Below, piece by piece: positions 1 through 9,574 of a stretch of 26,077 bases of DNA. This DNA comes from Gnetum montanum (lineage: Eukaryota; Streptophyta; Gnetopsida; Gnetales; Gnetaceae), in assembly GCA_015680685.1 (NCBI GenBank), contig MNCI01029682.1, positions 1 through 26,077 of the forward strand, read 5' to 3'. The translations under genes were made by a program, and so were the position numbers. The notes under the pieces are model-generated. The model worked only from the letters and a program-made list of their open reading frames with translations, searched no databases and was not told the origin of the DNA. Each line of letters starts with the position of its first letter. Position 1 is the stretch's first letter.

Positions 1-219
1 CCAGAGCCCTTTAGATCAAATGCCTCCCAAGATTCATATAGTCATGTTTAACATACATTGTATTTGATTAGATCAAGGTTGGAAACCTTCCTAGAAAAAT
101 GGCTACTCCTAGAAATCCTCTCATCTTCCTATAGGTTGCTAGAAATGAGCCATGAAAGGCTCTTCTTGATTTAGTCTTTGGTGTCTATCTGATTTCTCTT
201 GAAATGTACATATCTTGGA
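1..219. other. Unassigned repeat-derived sequence
   Basis: No open frame or recognisable motif was found here. It lies directly upstream of the decayed + strand protease/RT relic and is probably the more decayed 5' part of the same old retroelement. That assignment rests on position only. Confidence 0.3.
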
Positions 220-420
220 ACCTACCTCCTCTTAAGAAGAGCAACATTCATTTAGAATTAGCAGATTAATCCATCACTATCCCCTTGGGATTAGTGAAGG
301 ACTTTGTGACTACTATCTCTAGGTGGTTGTTGATTTACTGGTGCTCAAGGTTGACAATTACAAGTGGCACTTTCCAATCAATATGGGAAGGGCTTGGTTG
401 AGCACTATTTATGTGAAAAT
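220..420 (+). pseudogene. Retropepsin-like protease fragment of an old Ty3/gypsy element
   Basis: In the + frame near 251 the translation reads LELAD, a stop, then SITIPLGLVKDFV. This resembles the segment after the active site in plant gypsy proteases (typically LaDrS..iP.Gi.eDv). Near 375-405 it reads FPINMGRAWL, matching the FPiiLGRpWL motif. The catalytic DSG/DTG itself cannot be recognised. The fragment is full of stops and sits just upstream of RT sequence on the same strand, which is the normal pro-RT order. It is certainly non-functional. Confidence 0.45.
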
Positions 421-780
421 GGGCAGTAGAGATCTTTCCCTAGAGATTTCCAAGGAAAATGTAGAAAGATTAAGATGAAGAGAGTTCCATGCATCACATA
501 CAATAATACCAAGTGTAACTGCATGTAGAAACTTTGATCTATCAAAATCACATCAATCAAATCATGCAAACAATGTGTAGATTAATCTAAAATCCAAAAG
601 TGCTTGTATGTAGTAGTCATAGAATAGGAGGACACCCACTGGTTGATAGTTAATTTTGAAAGTAGCACACTTTGCATTTAATCTAGTAAGATCCTTATTT
701 ATGCCTATGTTGAAGGCATGGATGTACTAAAGTAAGTTCATCACCAACTCTCCAATAATGAACCTAATGATATCAATTTA

Positions 781-1920
781 GAAGAGCTAGAAATCTTTGA
801 TAATTTTAAACAAGAGCCCTTAGAGTTGAAAACTCTACCTATTGAAATGAACTATGCATTTTTGAAAAATGACAAGGTGGTAATATTCAATGCCAACCTT
901 TCTCCTTTGCAAAAAATAATTCTATTAATGGTGGTAAACAAATGGCCAACAACCTTTACTTGGTCATATCCTAAACTCATAGGGATTGATGCTCAAATAT
1001 GTTAACATTGCATCTATACCAATCTGACCATGAAGCAAAAGAGATAGCTGCAATGATGACTAATTCCCAATTTAAAGAAAATCATCAAAGAGAAAATTGA
1101 ACAACTCCTCAAGGTGGGCTTCATCTATCTAATTGTAGATAGAAGGTGGGTTAGCCCACTTGTAATTATGCCAAAGAAATGTGGCAAGTGGCAAGTTTAT
1201 ATTGATGTCACACTATTGAACATGGTGATGTTCAAAGATCATTTTCCATTGTTATTTGTGGACTAGATGTTGGATACTATTTCTAGGCATTGATATTATA
1301 GCTTTTTGGATGGTTATAGTGGCTATAACCAAATTCAGATCATGCTCAAGGATCAAGACAAAACAACATTCACAACTCCTTATGGTATTGTAAGATGTCC
1401 TTTGGTTTGTAAAATGCCCTTGCAAGTTTCCAACGCTTAGTCCTGAGCATTTTTAGTAGCAAATTGGTAGTGGGGTGGAAGTCTTCATGTATGACTTCTC
1501 CACCTATGACACTACATTTTGGCAAGTTTTGGACTACATTGAGCAAGTGCTTAAAAGGTGTGTGGAGACCAATCTTTAGCTTAATTGGTAGAAAAGCCAT
1601 CTGATGGTCCAAGAGGGCATTATGCTTGGTCATATATTTTCTCAAGAAAAATCAAGGTGGACCCTAAAAAGATTAAGGTCACCCAAGGAATAACCCACCA
1701 ATCAAAAACCCTTAAATATTTCTAGTCATTCCTTGGACACACTAGCTACTATCGATGATTCATAGATAATTTCTCTAAGATTGCTAAACTATTGGTCAAG
1801 CTCACAAAGAAATATTCTTTGTTCATATGAACCAAGGAATGTGAAAAGGCATTCTAGTAGCTTAAGGAGAAGCTTGTAGAGACTCCAATTCTATGAGCAC
1901 CAGACTACTCTAGATCATTT
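781..1920 (+). pseudogene. Decayed reverse transcriptase of an old Ty3/gypsy element
   Basis: The segment reads in several + frames with many stops. At 785-1010 it resembles the pre-RT spacer of plant gypsy pol (EPLELKTLPIEMNYAFL, later GIDAQIC). At 1141-1240 WVSPLVIMPKK and VYIDVTLLN match RT motifs 1-2. Near 1300 SFLDGYSGYNQI and then KTTFTTPYG are the classic catalytic-core and substrate-binding motifs. A recognisable xxDD active site is not preserved after 1440, where frameshifts and stops break the frame. The region around 1725-1860 resembles the SFLGHxxxYRRFI connection segment. Order and strand link it to the RNase H and integrase remnants that follow. This is the target into which the younger 17.75-kb element inserted. 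Confidence 0.75.
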
Positions 1921-2300
1921 CACATCATGAAGAATGCATTGAACTATGCCTTGGAAGACATTCTTACACAATTGGATGGTCAAAAACATCCTTATTACTT
2001 CCATTTCTCAAGCCAAAGCATTGTGGATGTAGAACTAAACTACATCACAATAAAAAAGGAGTTGATGACAATGGTGTATGCCATTGAGAAGTTCAAACAC
2101 TATGTGCTTAGGTACAAGGTGTTTGTGCACATGGACCATAGTGCCATTCACTTTCTCATGAACAAACCGATGATGAGCCCCCATGTCACATGGTGGCTAG
2201 TGATCTTACAAGAGTTTGATCTTACAATGACAGATTGAGAATGTGATTGTTGACCACTTGTCTTAGTTATGATGGGACAACAAAGAGGAGGAGAGCATGC
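1921..2300 (+). pseudogene. Decayed RNase H domain of the same old gypsy pol
   Basis: An open stretch at 1927-2238 reads through NYITIKKELMTMVYAIEKF and HMDHSAIHFLMNKP. These match the gypsy RNase H segments NYtttEKElLAvVyAleKFR and tDHaAL.yLm.K. It ends with LLQEFDL-like sequence followed by a stop, where live elements continue into the ADxLSR motif. It is the best-preserved open stretch of the old element and continues directly from the RT relic. The first catalytic Asp (usually cDAS) is not evident. Confidence 0.7.
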
Positions 2301-2399
2301 TTTTTGATCAATATTTTGATAAACTTTTCTTTCCCAATGCAATAAATGAATAAGTGCCCACTGAACCAAAATTATATGATGGCATTTTTACTTATCTTC

Positions 2400-3456
2400 T
2401 TACTTAGAAGATGCTGCAAGACTTGGACCATCGAAAAAAATAACAATTTCATCATCAAGTTAAATACTTGATGGAAATCAATGGATACCTTTACAAGGTG
2501 TGTGTTGATGGCTTGGTTCATTATTCTGTTCCTAATGCTACTCAACTACACATTCTCCAAGACCTTTATGGGGCCTACTATGTAGGGAGATACATGGCCA
2601 TTAAGATCATGATGGTAGGGTATTACTAGCTAATAATCTTCAAGGACACTCACCAATTTTTTTGCTCTTGTAAATAGTATCAATAAGATGGTGGGGTGAC
2701 TGCTTAAATGGAGGGACCTCAATAGTGGATCCAACCACTAGAACCCTTCAAAATTTAGGGCATAGACTTCATGGATCCCATCACATCCATATCAAATAGA
2801 AATATGTACATAATTGTCAGTATTGACTATTGTACCAAATGGGTAGGAATAGTAGTTGTCACCAATAGGCTAACATCTTAAACCTAACAATTAGCAAATA
2901 TATGAGAGACTGGAGCACAAAACTAAATGATGCCCTTTGGACCTACCACTTCACATGGAAACTCTCTATAGGCTACTCTCCCTATGAGCTAGTGTATGAA
3001 AAATTACCAACTTCTCCTATATAGTCTGAGCTCCCTACGCTTTTAATAGCTTGTAACCTTGACCTTAACCTTAGCCTAGCACAGAAAGAAAGATTGATCA
3101 ACCTTAAAGTGCTAGATAAGAATATATTGGTAGCCCTATCATTGAATGAATTGTAGAAGGTATGTAATAAAAAATTCCATGACCTTAGAATACAAAAGGT
3201 AAAATTTCAACCTAGAGATAAGGTCCTCTACTAGAACCCCACACATGTACCTCAACGAACTAAGTTCTAAAAATTGTGGAAAGTGCCTTACATCATTTAT
3301 GAAACCTTTTCTTCTAGGATCATGTTGATCTACAAACCTGAGAGCCCAAACAAGAAAAAATTGATCAACATGCAACAAGTTAAACCTTTCCACAAATCCA
3401 AGCAATCTAGTGAAATCAACGCCTCCTTGGATGGACAACCTCACTCAATTTTTTAG
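2400..3456 (+). pseudogene. Decayed and internally deleted integrase of the old gypsy pol
   Basis: Near 2465-2610 the translation (MEINGYLYKV; LHILQDLYGAYYVGRYMAIK) matches the region before and including the HHCC zinc domain. At 2755-2850 GIDFMDPI and DYCTKWV match the first-Asp segment (GiDFmGPi ... DY.TKWvEA). The next recognisable piece, RDWSTKLNDALWTYH near 2905-2955, belongs after the catalytic Glu. The segment carrying the second Asp (TDNG) and Glu is therefore missing, which indicates an internal deletion of roughly 80 codons near 2895-2905. GYSPYELVYE follows, then C-terminal sequence (LWKVPYIIYE) up to a stop at 3454-3456. Confidence 0.65.
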
Positions 3457-4130
3457 ATCTCCTCCTTCCAACTCGCTCATGGAGGAGATGGCCAATAATG
3501 CTAATCATTACAATGGCTCTTCAAGTTTTCTACCTTTTTGTTTTACACTTTCTTTATTTTTATACTTTTTCGTTTTACACTTTGTTTTTTTTCCAAATTT
3601 TTATTTTAACACACCATTAGTATGTTTTATTTTTCTTCAATATTTTACAATTTATTTTATATTTTCCTTTATTTTGGTGTGAATTTTCCTTATTTTCTAA
3701 TAAAATATCTTTGTTTTCAATTGGACACAGTGATGTTGTAGTTGTTTGTCAATGGTGGTTTGTATCGAATTTTTTTGATTGCTAATGTCTAGTTTCTATT
3801 TTTGAATTTCAATGACTGATGACTAAGATAAATTTTCCTTTTCATGAAATAGGAAGTGAGTCCATGTCATCCACCCATTCACAAACTCTATGGTTTTCCT
3901 TGTTTTTGAAATATGAGGTTCCTTTTTCATTATGAAACTTTAACAAGCTTGTGACCTTGCTAGTTTTCAAACATGGGAAAGATTCAAAGGTTTGTAAAAT
4001 ATGTAACTTCAAAGGGACTTGGTACTCTTTGTACCTCTTTACTCACTCAGGTGCATAAGTGTTTTCATGGATTTCTTACTGTTCCATGTTGACAAATAAT
4101 AAGAAGTTGAATAAGTCTTTGCATGATGTG
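3457..4130. other. AT-rich non-coding DNA between the old pol relic and the insertion site
   Basis: This region is T-rich on the + strand, especially 3515-3720, with long T runs. I see no supportable gene. It probably represents the 3' untranslated region and/or a degraded LTR of the old element. It would continue directly into 21893 if the younger insertion were removed. No second copy of it was recognised in the window. Confidence 0.4.
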
Positions 4131-4135
4131 GTTCC
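4131..4135. repeat. Target-site duplication, left copy
   Basis: The sequence GTTCC directly precedes the left LTR. The identical GTTCC follows the right LTR at 21888-21892. A 5-bp duplication is the normal result of Ty3/gypsy integrase and fixes both element boundaries. Confidence 0.88.
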
Positions 4136-4935
4136 TATAACGACGGAAAATGTCGGCAGCTGGAAAATACCAAACAAAATCCCACATACACAGTTTTAAC
4201 CACGGATCCGTGCAAGGGCTACGCTGGAAAAACGAATCCGCGGTGCCCTGAACGGTCTTCTCGATCAAACAGGGACTTACTAATCAGTAGAATGATGGAG
4301 ATTATGAATATCTCATGGAACGATCTGATTCGAGGAATCGCAAAATGAGGGGAAAATGACGTAGATGAATTGTAACGATGATAACCTTAAACACGATAAG
4401 AGGAGGCTAACACAAGAGAAACGCGTAGTTTCACAATCTACGCTTTGACTTGAAAAATGTATATTTTGTATATCACGTTACACTGGGGAGACCTCGATTA
4501 CTTGATGTAAGGCAAGCACAAAACAACAAGAAAACTGTCCAAACAGAAGTCTGATCTACCTCGTGGGCCAAAGCTGGGATGCAAGGAAGGTCAAGCTCTG
4601 ACGTCTATCGATCAACTGTTTCTGACCAATAGAGTCTGCAAACCATGCAAGATGATCTCACGATCTTTGATCCGCTTCTTTCGCCTTAGGTAATTTCTGT
4701 TTAGGACCGCCAATGATCGGTGATGGAGAAAGTTGTGTCTTCCCCAAAAGAACGATTACTCTTGTTGCTGATGCCCAAAGTGAACTGTGCTTTGTTTCTG
4801 CCGGAAGGTGATGCTGTCAACAATTGCCAGAGTGCTGCTCTCTCTGTCTCTGCTCAAAGCGATAAGTGCTTCTATGCTCAGAAAAATGTCCTTGCCTCTT
4901 TGATTTGCCAGCCCTTGTATCTTTGTCAACTGGGG

Positions 4936-4944
4936 TATTTATAG
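4936..4944 (-). promoter_or_regulatory. TATA box of the left LTR
   Basis: The minus strand reads CTATAAATA, a textbook plant TATA box, and the same sequence occurs at the equivalent place in the right LTR. It lies about 790 bases from the LTR's transcriptional 5' end, leaving about 800 bases for the rest of the LTR. Confidence 0.6.
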
Positions 4945-5124
4945 GCTGCGACGTCCTGTGGAAAAGGCGCAACCCTGATGACGTGTGTCTCGAATGTTTC
5001 GGGTACTATTGGCCTGACCATTTTTGTGTCAAACTTTGTGACTATGCACAATAAGCTTATTTGTGTATTGTGCATGTAAAGAACAGATGCGCGTCGGGCA
5101 TGTTTCAACTGTCTTTTGGTTATA

Positions 5125-5562
5125 TTACGCTCATTCACGCTGCGTTGCGTGCACGAGCGTAACATAACATGGAAACAATGGATTCAAGCTATTTTACGCT
5201 CGCTTATGCAGCTACACATAATGAAGCGTAAACGATGTCTAGCTTGGCGATGCAATATGCTGTGATACGCTACGTTGCGTGATGAGCATATGATGACCAA
5301 TCCGCACGCCAAGAGAAAAGGGTTGATCTGTTGCACTTTCTTAGACTTTGCCTTTGACTATTTTCGAGCTCATTACGCTGCTGTGCATAACAGAGCATAA
5401 ACTTGGCCTTGAAAAAAAGACTTAGCAAAATATACGAGAAGTCGCATATTATGTTGCTCAAGCCTCTCCCCATGCCGAAGTAACTAGCCTTCTGATGCTG
5501 GACTATGTTTAAACAGAATCATGTTAAGCGCCATTATGCTATGTCGCGTGATATAGCGTAAA
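5125..5562. repeat. Cluster of five TTACGC...GCGTAA inverted-repeat modules in the left LTR
   Basis: Imperfect inverted repeats of about 29-38 bp occur at 5125-5162, 5194-5231, about 5274-5298, about 5373-5400 and about 5533-5562. Each has TTACGCT (or ATACGCT/TTATGCT) on the left and AGCGTAA (or AGCATA-) on the right. The first is the best: TTACGCTC pairs with GAGCGTAA and an inner CACGC pairs with GCGTG. All have counterparts in the right LTR (first at 21282-21319). They sit upstream of the TATA box in transcriptional orientation, so a U3 regulatory role is possible. Confidence 0.55.
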
Positions 5563-5731
5563 CAGAGAAAACATAGTAAGATTAGGAATCTGCACAGGAA
5601 GTTGAAGACTTGATGCTACGCGCCTCTTGGTGTTGCTCTGTTTTATTCTCCCTTCTAGAATTTTGACATGCACCCTTGCCTGAATTGCGAATCTTTGCCT
5701 GAGGCCGAATCAAAATTTTCACGGTGTTTCA

Positions 5732-5745
5732 ATGGCCCCTCTTTG
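5732..5745 (-). other. Polypurine tract (plus-strand DNA primer site)
   Basis: On the minus strand the bases just before the 3' LTR read CAAAGAGGGGCCAT and then TGAAAC of the LTR. A purine tract touching the 3' LTR is the normal primer for second-strand synthesis. Its position fits the minus-strand orientation of the element. Confidence 0.7.
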
Positions 5746-6840
5746 TTGATGGCTAGAGGGCTTGCCCGAAAGACGTCGACAAAGAATACGAAACAACGGA
5801 TCGGTAGAAGCACCAACAGCATCCCTCAATGGCTACTCAAGCATTGCCTTGTCAACATGGAAAAGCAAAGCTGGAGGGAATGAGAGATAGGATGGTAGGA
5901 GTGTGGAATACGCTTACTGAACGCACAGAAATGTATGCACACTTATGTCAACAGGAATGCTTTCAGCCGAGTGTAGCGCATCAGCCTGAGATTTCTCTAT
6001 CACAGATTATAGCAGGAATGCTTGCAAAAGGAGCATGACGCATCACTTCTGCGATATCTTTGCTACAGCGCTTAACCGTGTTATGGGCTTGATTGCACTA
6101 TGAGTGTGAAAGATGAGTGTTTGCGTATGTAGCTTTTGGATACGGGAAGAAGGTGGTAGGGAAGAAACGAAATAAGAGCTAAGGGTAGGATTATGAGAGG
6201 TATAAGCATGCAGTTCTAAGTCGCCAGGAGAACCTGAGTAGCCATCTCAAAACGTTGTTGTTCTTCATCGCTCAGATGGACGCACCTTTGAACCACACCC
6301 TCGAAGTAAGTAACCTGCAACCACAGAAGAAAATAAAGGACACCATTGCTCATGCAAACAAGAGGCGAGGTTGTCGAAATGAGCGCCATTTGATGAGAGA
6401 TAGAGCGATCAGGCCATGAAGAAGGAGCTGTAGCATGAGGCCGAAATTGCCAATCCTGACGATTGGCCCAACATATCGTCGCCAAAAGACATCAGACATA
6501 GTGCACCTAACTGGTTAGGCAAAGAACCAGCTAGATGAATCTGCGAAGCCAGTGTCTGATAGCGATGATTAGCATAGGTCCCCGAGGTCGTTGTTGACGA
6601 GGATTTTGTCGGGGCTCTGGTTGGCGAGACTAAACTCTCAGAGGTACCACCGCTGTAGTGGGCGTAGCGACGACATCTCCAAGGGATCAGTAAGATGCCT
6701 CTCAGCTCATCCAAGGAATCAATAGGATGCCGGTGGGGTGGCGACGCTGGGACTGTCCCAGTATACCACCTCGTTCATCGTGCAGCTATACAGAGATGAT
6801 CACTCTCACTTGATTTGCATGGAAGCAGTCTATAAGTCCC
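5746..6840. other. 3' internal region of the element, no firm gene
   Basis: This stretch lies between the repeat array and the polypurine tract. Open stretches of 60-100 codons exist on both strands but no family motif was recognised. On the minus strand near 6311-6335 a pyrimidine-rich tract ends in TTGCAG, a good splice-acceptor sequence. It is followed by a short frame ending LSDEEQQRFEMATQVLLAT and a stop at 6218-6216. The minus frame at 6714-6409 is Ser/Thr-rich. A small spliced 3' reading frame is possible but unproven. Confidence 0.3.
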
Positions 6841-7392
6841 AGTTTTAAGTCCTGGTAGACTGTCATTGCTGGTTTTAAGTCTCAGCAGACCATGGTCCCA
6901 GTTTAAAGTCTGGGTGGACCGAGAAGTGCTAGTTTTATGTCGTAGCGGATGGTGGTGTGTTTGATTTATGGTCTCAACAGACTATGCTATGGATGTCAGT
7001 TTCGTGTCATGACCCAGGGATAGATCTATGCTGGTTTTACATCTCTGCAGACGGCTACTTACCTATGCCATTTTTGTGTCGTGGCGGACAACCAATGCCA
7101 GTTTAGCATTGTGGAGAACGCATGCAAAAGATGCCAGTTTTTCGTCTTTGCGGACCTGTACAACATTGCCAGTTTTACATCATAGCGGACAGTTATAACT
7201 TGCCAGTTTAGCGTCGTAGTAGACGGTCAGTGCCAGTTTAGCGTCATGGCGGACGCGTGCAAGGAATGCCAGTTTTACGTCGTAGCAGATGGTGGTTGCC
7301 AATTTAGCATCGTAGCGGACGATTGTTGCCAGTTTAGCGTCGTAGCGGACGATTGTTGACAGTTTAGCATTGTAGCAGACGATTGTTGCCAT
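6841..7392. repeat. Tandem array of ~15 hairpin units (30-36 bp) after integrase
   Basis: Each unit contains, on the + strand, AGTTTA plus one base, a 4-nt stem arm, a 6-nt loop near GTAGCG and the complementary arm. The best copies are CGTC-GTAGCG-GACG. The spacer to the next unit is 8-16 bases and usually includes TGCC. The left part (6841-7080) is most divergent and the right part (7180-7390) most regular, with a 30-bp period. The minus strand is incidentally open over the 30-bp part, giving a decapeptide-like repeat (ATIVRYDAKL). Tandem repeats between pol and the 3' LTR are known in the related Retand elements. Confidence 0.85.
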
Positions 7393-7419
7393 ACCTGATT
7401 GTTCACACTGGAGACGCTG

Positions 7420-8704
7420 CTAAATGTAATACCGCTTCAGATATACATGATTTATAGGGTTCGGTAATTCATTGCCATTGACGTCTGCTAATTTGAATGC
7501 TCCGTTGTTGCACGCATCAACCACCGAGAAAGGGCCCTCCCAGTTTGCAGAGAACTTGCCTACTGGTTCACGCACGGCCTTGAGAACTAGATCTCTTTTC
7601 TTGATCGGGCACTACTAAAGGTTGTGATGATGTTTCTGTCTCTGTTTGCCTTGATACTTTTCAATCGTGTCAAGAGCCTGTATCCGCTGCTCTTCTACTG
7701 AATCCAGATCCGTGATTTGAGACTCGGTGTGTTGAGCCTCATTTATAACCATGGAGAGGACCATTCTTAGAGAAGGAATTTGACAACTTAAGAGGTAGCA
7801 CTACTTCAGACCCGTAAACTAGACTATAGGGCATACTACCTGTAGCTGTCCTACATGTAGTACGATACGCCCATAGCACATAGAGGATCTATTCGTGCCA
7901 CCGTCTTTTGTTGCCGTCGAGCATTTTCTTGAGCAGATTGATGATCACTTTGTTCGTTGCTTCAACTTGACCATTCGCTTGTGGGTAATAGGGGGAGGAA
8001 AAAGATTGTCTAATGCCCAGGTTATCACAGAAGGATTTGGTTTCCGTGCTACTAAACTGCGGCCCATTGTCAGTCACGATAGTCATCGGGAGGCCAAATC
8101 TGGTTACTATATTGTCCAGGATAAAATGGCAAATCTGCTGAGATGTGATCTTTCACAGGGGAATAGCTTCTACCCACTTTGTAAAATACTCAGTGGCGGT
8201 AATGATGAAGCTATGACCTGCGGAAGATTTCGGCATGATGGGGCCTATAATGTCTAGTCCCCATCGTTGAAATGGCCATGATATCTGCGTTGTATGTAAT
8301 TCTGTAGGTGACACGTGTATGAGATTCGCATGACGCTGACATGTGTCACAAGTTTTAACCTTTGTCAGGCAATCCTTTTCCATGCATAGCTAGTAGTATC
8401 CTAAGCGACGGACTTTTAGGGCCATAGCCCGTGGTGCTACGTGGCAACCGTACAGTCCCTCGTGAACTTCGCCGACTATATGCTGCGCTTGGTTTTTGTC
8501 AATGCAAGTAAGCAGCACGCCATCAAAGGAGCATCTACAAAGAGTGTTGTCTCCGATGATGACGTATTTCCTAGCCCGCTTGCGGATCCCATCTTTCTGC
8601 GCATGTGTCAATTCAGACGGTAGCTCACCCTGTAAAAGGTAAGTTTTAATGTCGTCGTACCATTCAGGTGTGCTTCCCTCGAGAAGAGAAGAGATTTGCG
8701 CCAT
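7420..8704 (-). pseudogene. Integrase domain of pol (17.75-kb element)
   Basis: Integrase inserts the cDNA into the genome. The N-terminal zinc domain is visible as HEGLYGCH, followed by CDTCQRH. The catalytic triad is complete: Asp in WGLDIIGPI (codon 8254-8252), Asp in IVTDNGPQF (8071-8069) and Glu in QANGQVEATNK (7963-7961), with the family spacing of 35 residues between the last two. The frame continues from the second RNase H and is broken by stops: TAG at 8388 between GYY and LCMEK, TGA near 8152, TAG near 7888, and a TAG pair near 7615. One extra T near 7787 shifts the frame before the C-terminal domain, which ends NHVYLKRYYI and TAG at 7422-7420. Otherwise it is full length. Confidence 0.9.
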
Positions 8705-9229
8705 CTAAATGATAGGATCTGCGTAGTCTGTTATCAATGTCGGGTAGCTGTCAAAAAGATGTGAAGGCACGTTCAAAGCTAGTGTAGCCAATGCGTCGGC
8801 CAGTGTGTTGTTAGTGCGTGGCACGTGCTGGGCATCGATGGTTGCAAATCGTCTCAGAAGATCTTTAGCTTTATCGCAATAGGGCTGCAAATGTACAGCC
8901 TTACAGGTGTAGACTCCTATGATCTGATTTATAACAAGCATCAAATCGCCCCTAATCGCCAGGTGTCGAACATCGAGTTCACTGGCAGTTAGTAATCCCC
9001 TGAGGAGCCCCTCATACTCTGCCACGTTGTTTGTATAGGGGAAGGTCAAGCGATAAGTGTGTAGATGCACATCCTCAGGTGATAGCGTAATAACAGTGGT
9101 AGCACTGCCACCTTTAGCGGTTGAAGCTCCGTCGAAATGCAACGTTGCTTCGGGGCCTGTCAAGATAGGGCTTAAACTATGTACATGTTCATCAGGGAAC
9201 TCTGGTTCTATAGTCACCTGATTGTTAAT
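8705..9229 (-). pseudogene. Second, archaeal-type RNase H (aRNH) of pol
   Basis: A clean open stretch contains the four acidic active-site segments of archaeal-type RNase H: LHFDGAS (Asp), TNNVAEYEGLL (Glu), AIRGDLMLVINQ (Asp) and HVPRTNNTLADALA (Asp). In canonical members the third segment reads GDSqLV; here Ser is replaced by Leu. This domain is additional to the ordinary RNase H just upstream and lies before integrase. That arrangement is known for the plant Tat group (Ogre, Retand). It is in the same frame as RT and integrase, separated from integrase by one TAG after DPII. Confidence 0.88.
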
Positions 9230-9574
9230 TGGTGACGTTATTAATTGGTCAGCTATTGCCTAGCCTTTCGTAGATGATTGGCCAATATAATGCAGATCGA
9301 ATTCTGCCGTGATAGCCTTCTAGCGAGCTATTTTACTACTCTCGTATAGGTTGTGCGTAATGGCCCTAAGAATGTTGTTTTTACAGATGATGTTGACCTT
9401 GCTACGGAAAAGATAATGCCTACACTTTTTAAGCGTAAAAACTAATGCTAGAAAATTATGCTCTATGTCGTTGTACCTCGTTTCGTATGCACATAGGGCA
9501 TGACTCAAGTAGTACATGGGCACTTCCGACCCATCATCCCTCCTTTGACAAAGTAATGCTGCTAACGCTACATC
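9230..9574 (-). pseudogene. First (gypsy-type) RNase H domain of pol
   Basis: This domain continues the RT frame after a TAG. It reads DVALAALLCQRRDDG, VPMYYLSHAL, then ETRYNDIEHNFLALVFTLKK and CRHYLFRSKVNIICKNN. These match the gypsy RNase H segments (AvGavL.Q...; YyvSr.L...E.rY...Ek..LAlv.a.rklR.Yf). Asp of the usual TD.. segment is replaced (CKNN), so this RNase H looks partly degenerate, as is typical when a second RNase H is present. Three TAGs interrupt it: before DVALA, after KIAR (probably an old Trp), and within the following linker. Confidence 0.8.

Larger units (their letters stand above)
4136..5731 (-). repeat. Left LTR (3' LTR relative to element transcription)
   Basis: This copy of about 1596 bp matches 20293-21887 throughout. 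In + orientation the right copy begins TG, while this copy begins TA, consistent with decay of the terminal TG. Both copies end CA. By hand I count about 28 differences in the first ~330 aligned bases, mostly transitions, so the insertion is not recent. It contains a conserved TATA box (minus strand, 4936-4944) and five TTACGC/GCGTAA inverted-repeat modules at 5125-5562. Short open frames inside it are shadows. Confidence 0.93.

Noticed and set aside
3410-3682. A 90-codon + strand open frame rich in Phe and Leu.
   Set aside because: It arises from a T-rich tract. Its apparent membrane character is a composition artefact.
4926-5165. A 79-codon minus-strand open frame present in both LTRs (also 21083-21322).
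   Set aside because: Its presence in both copies follows from LTR duplication. It overlaps the TATA box and inverted repeats and has no family features.
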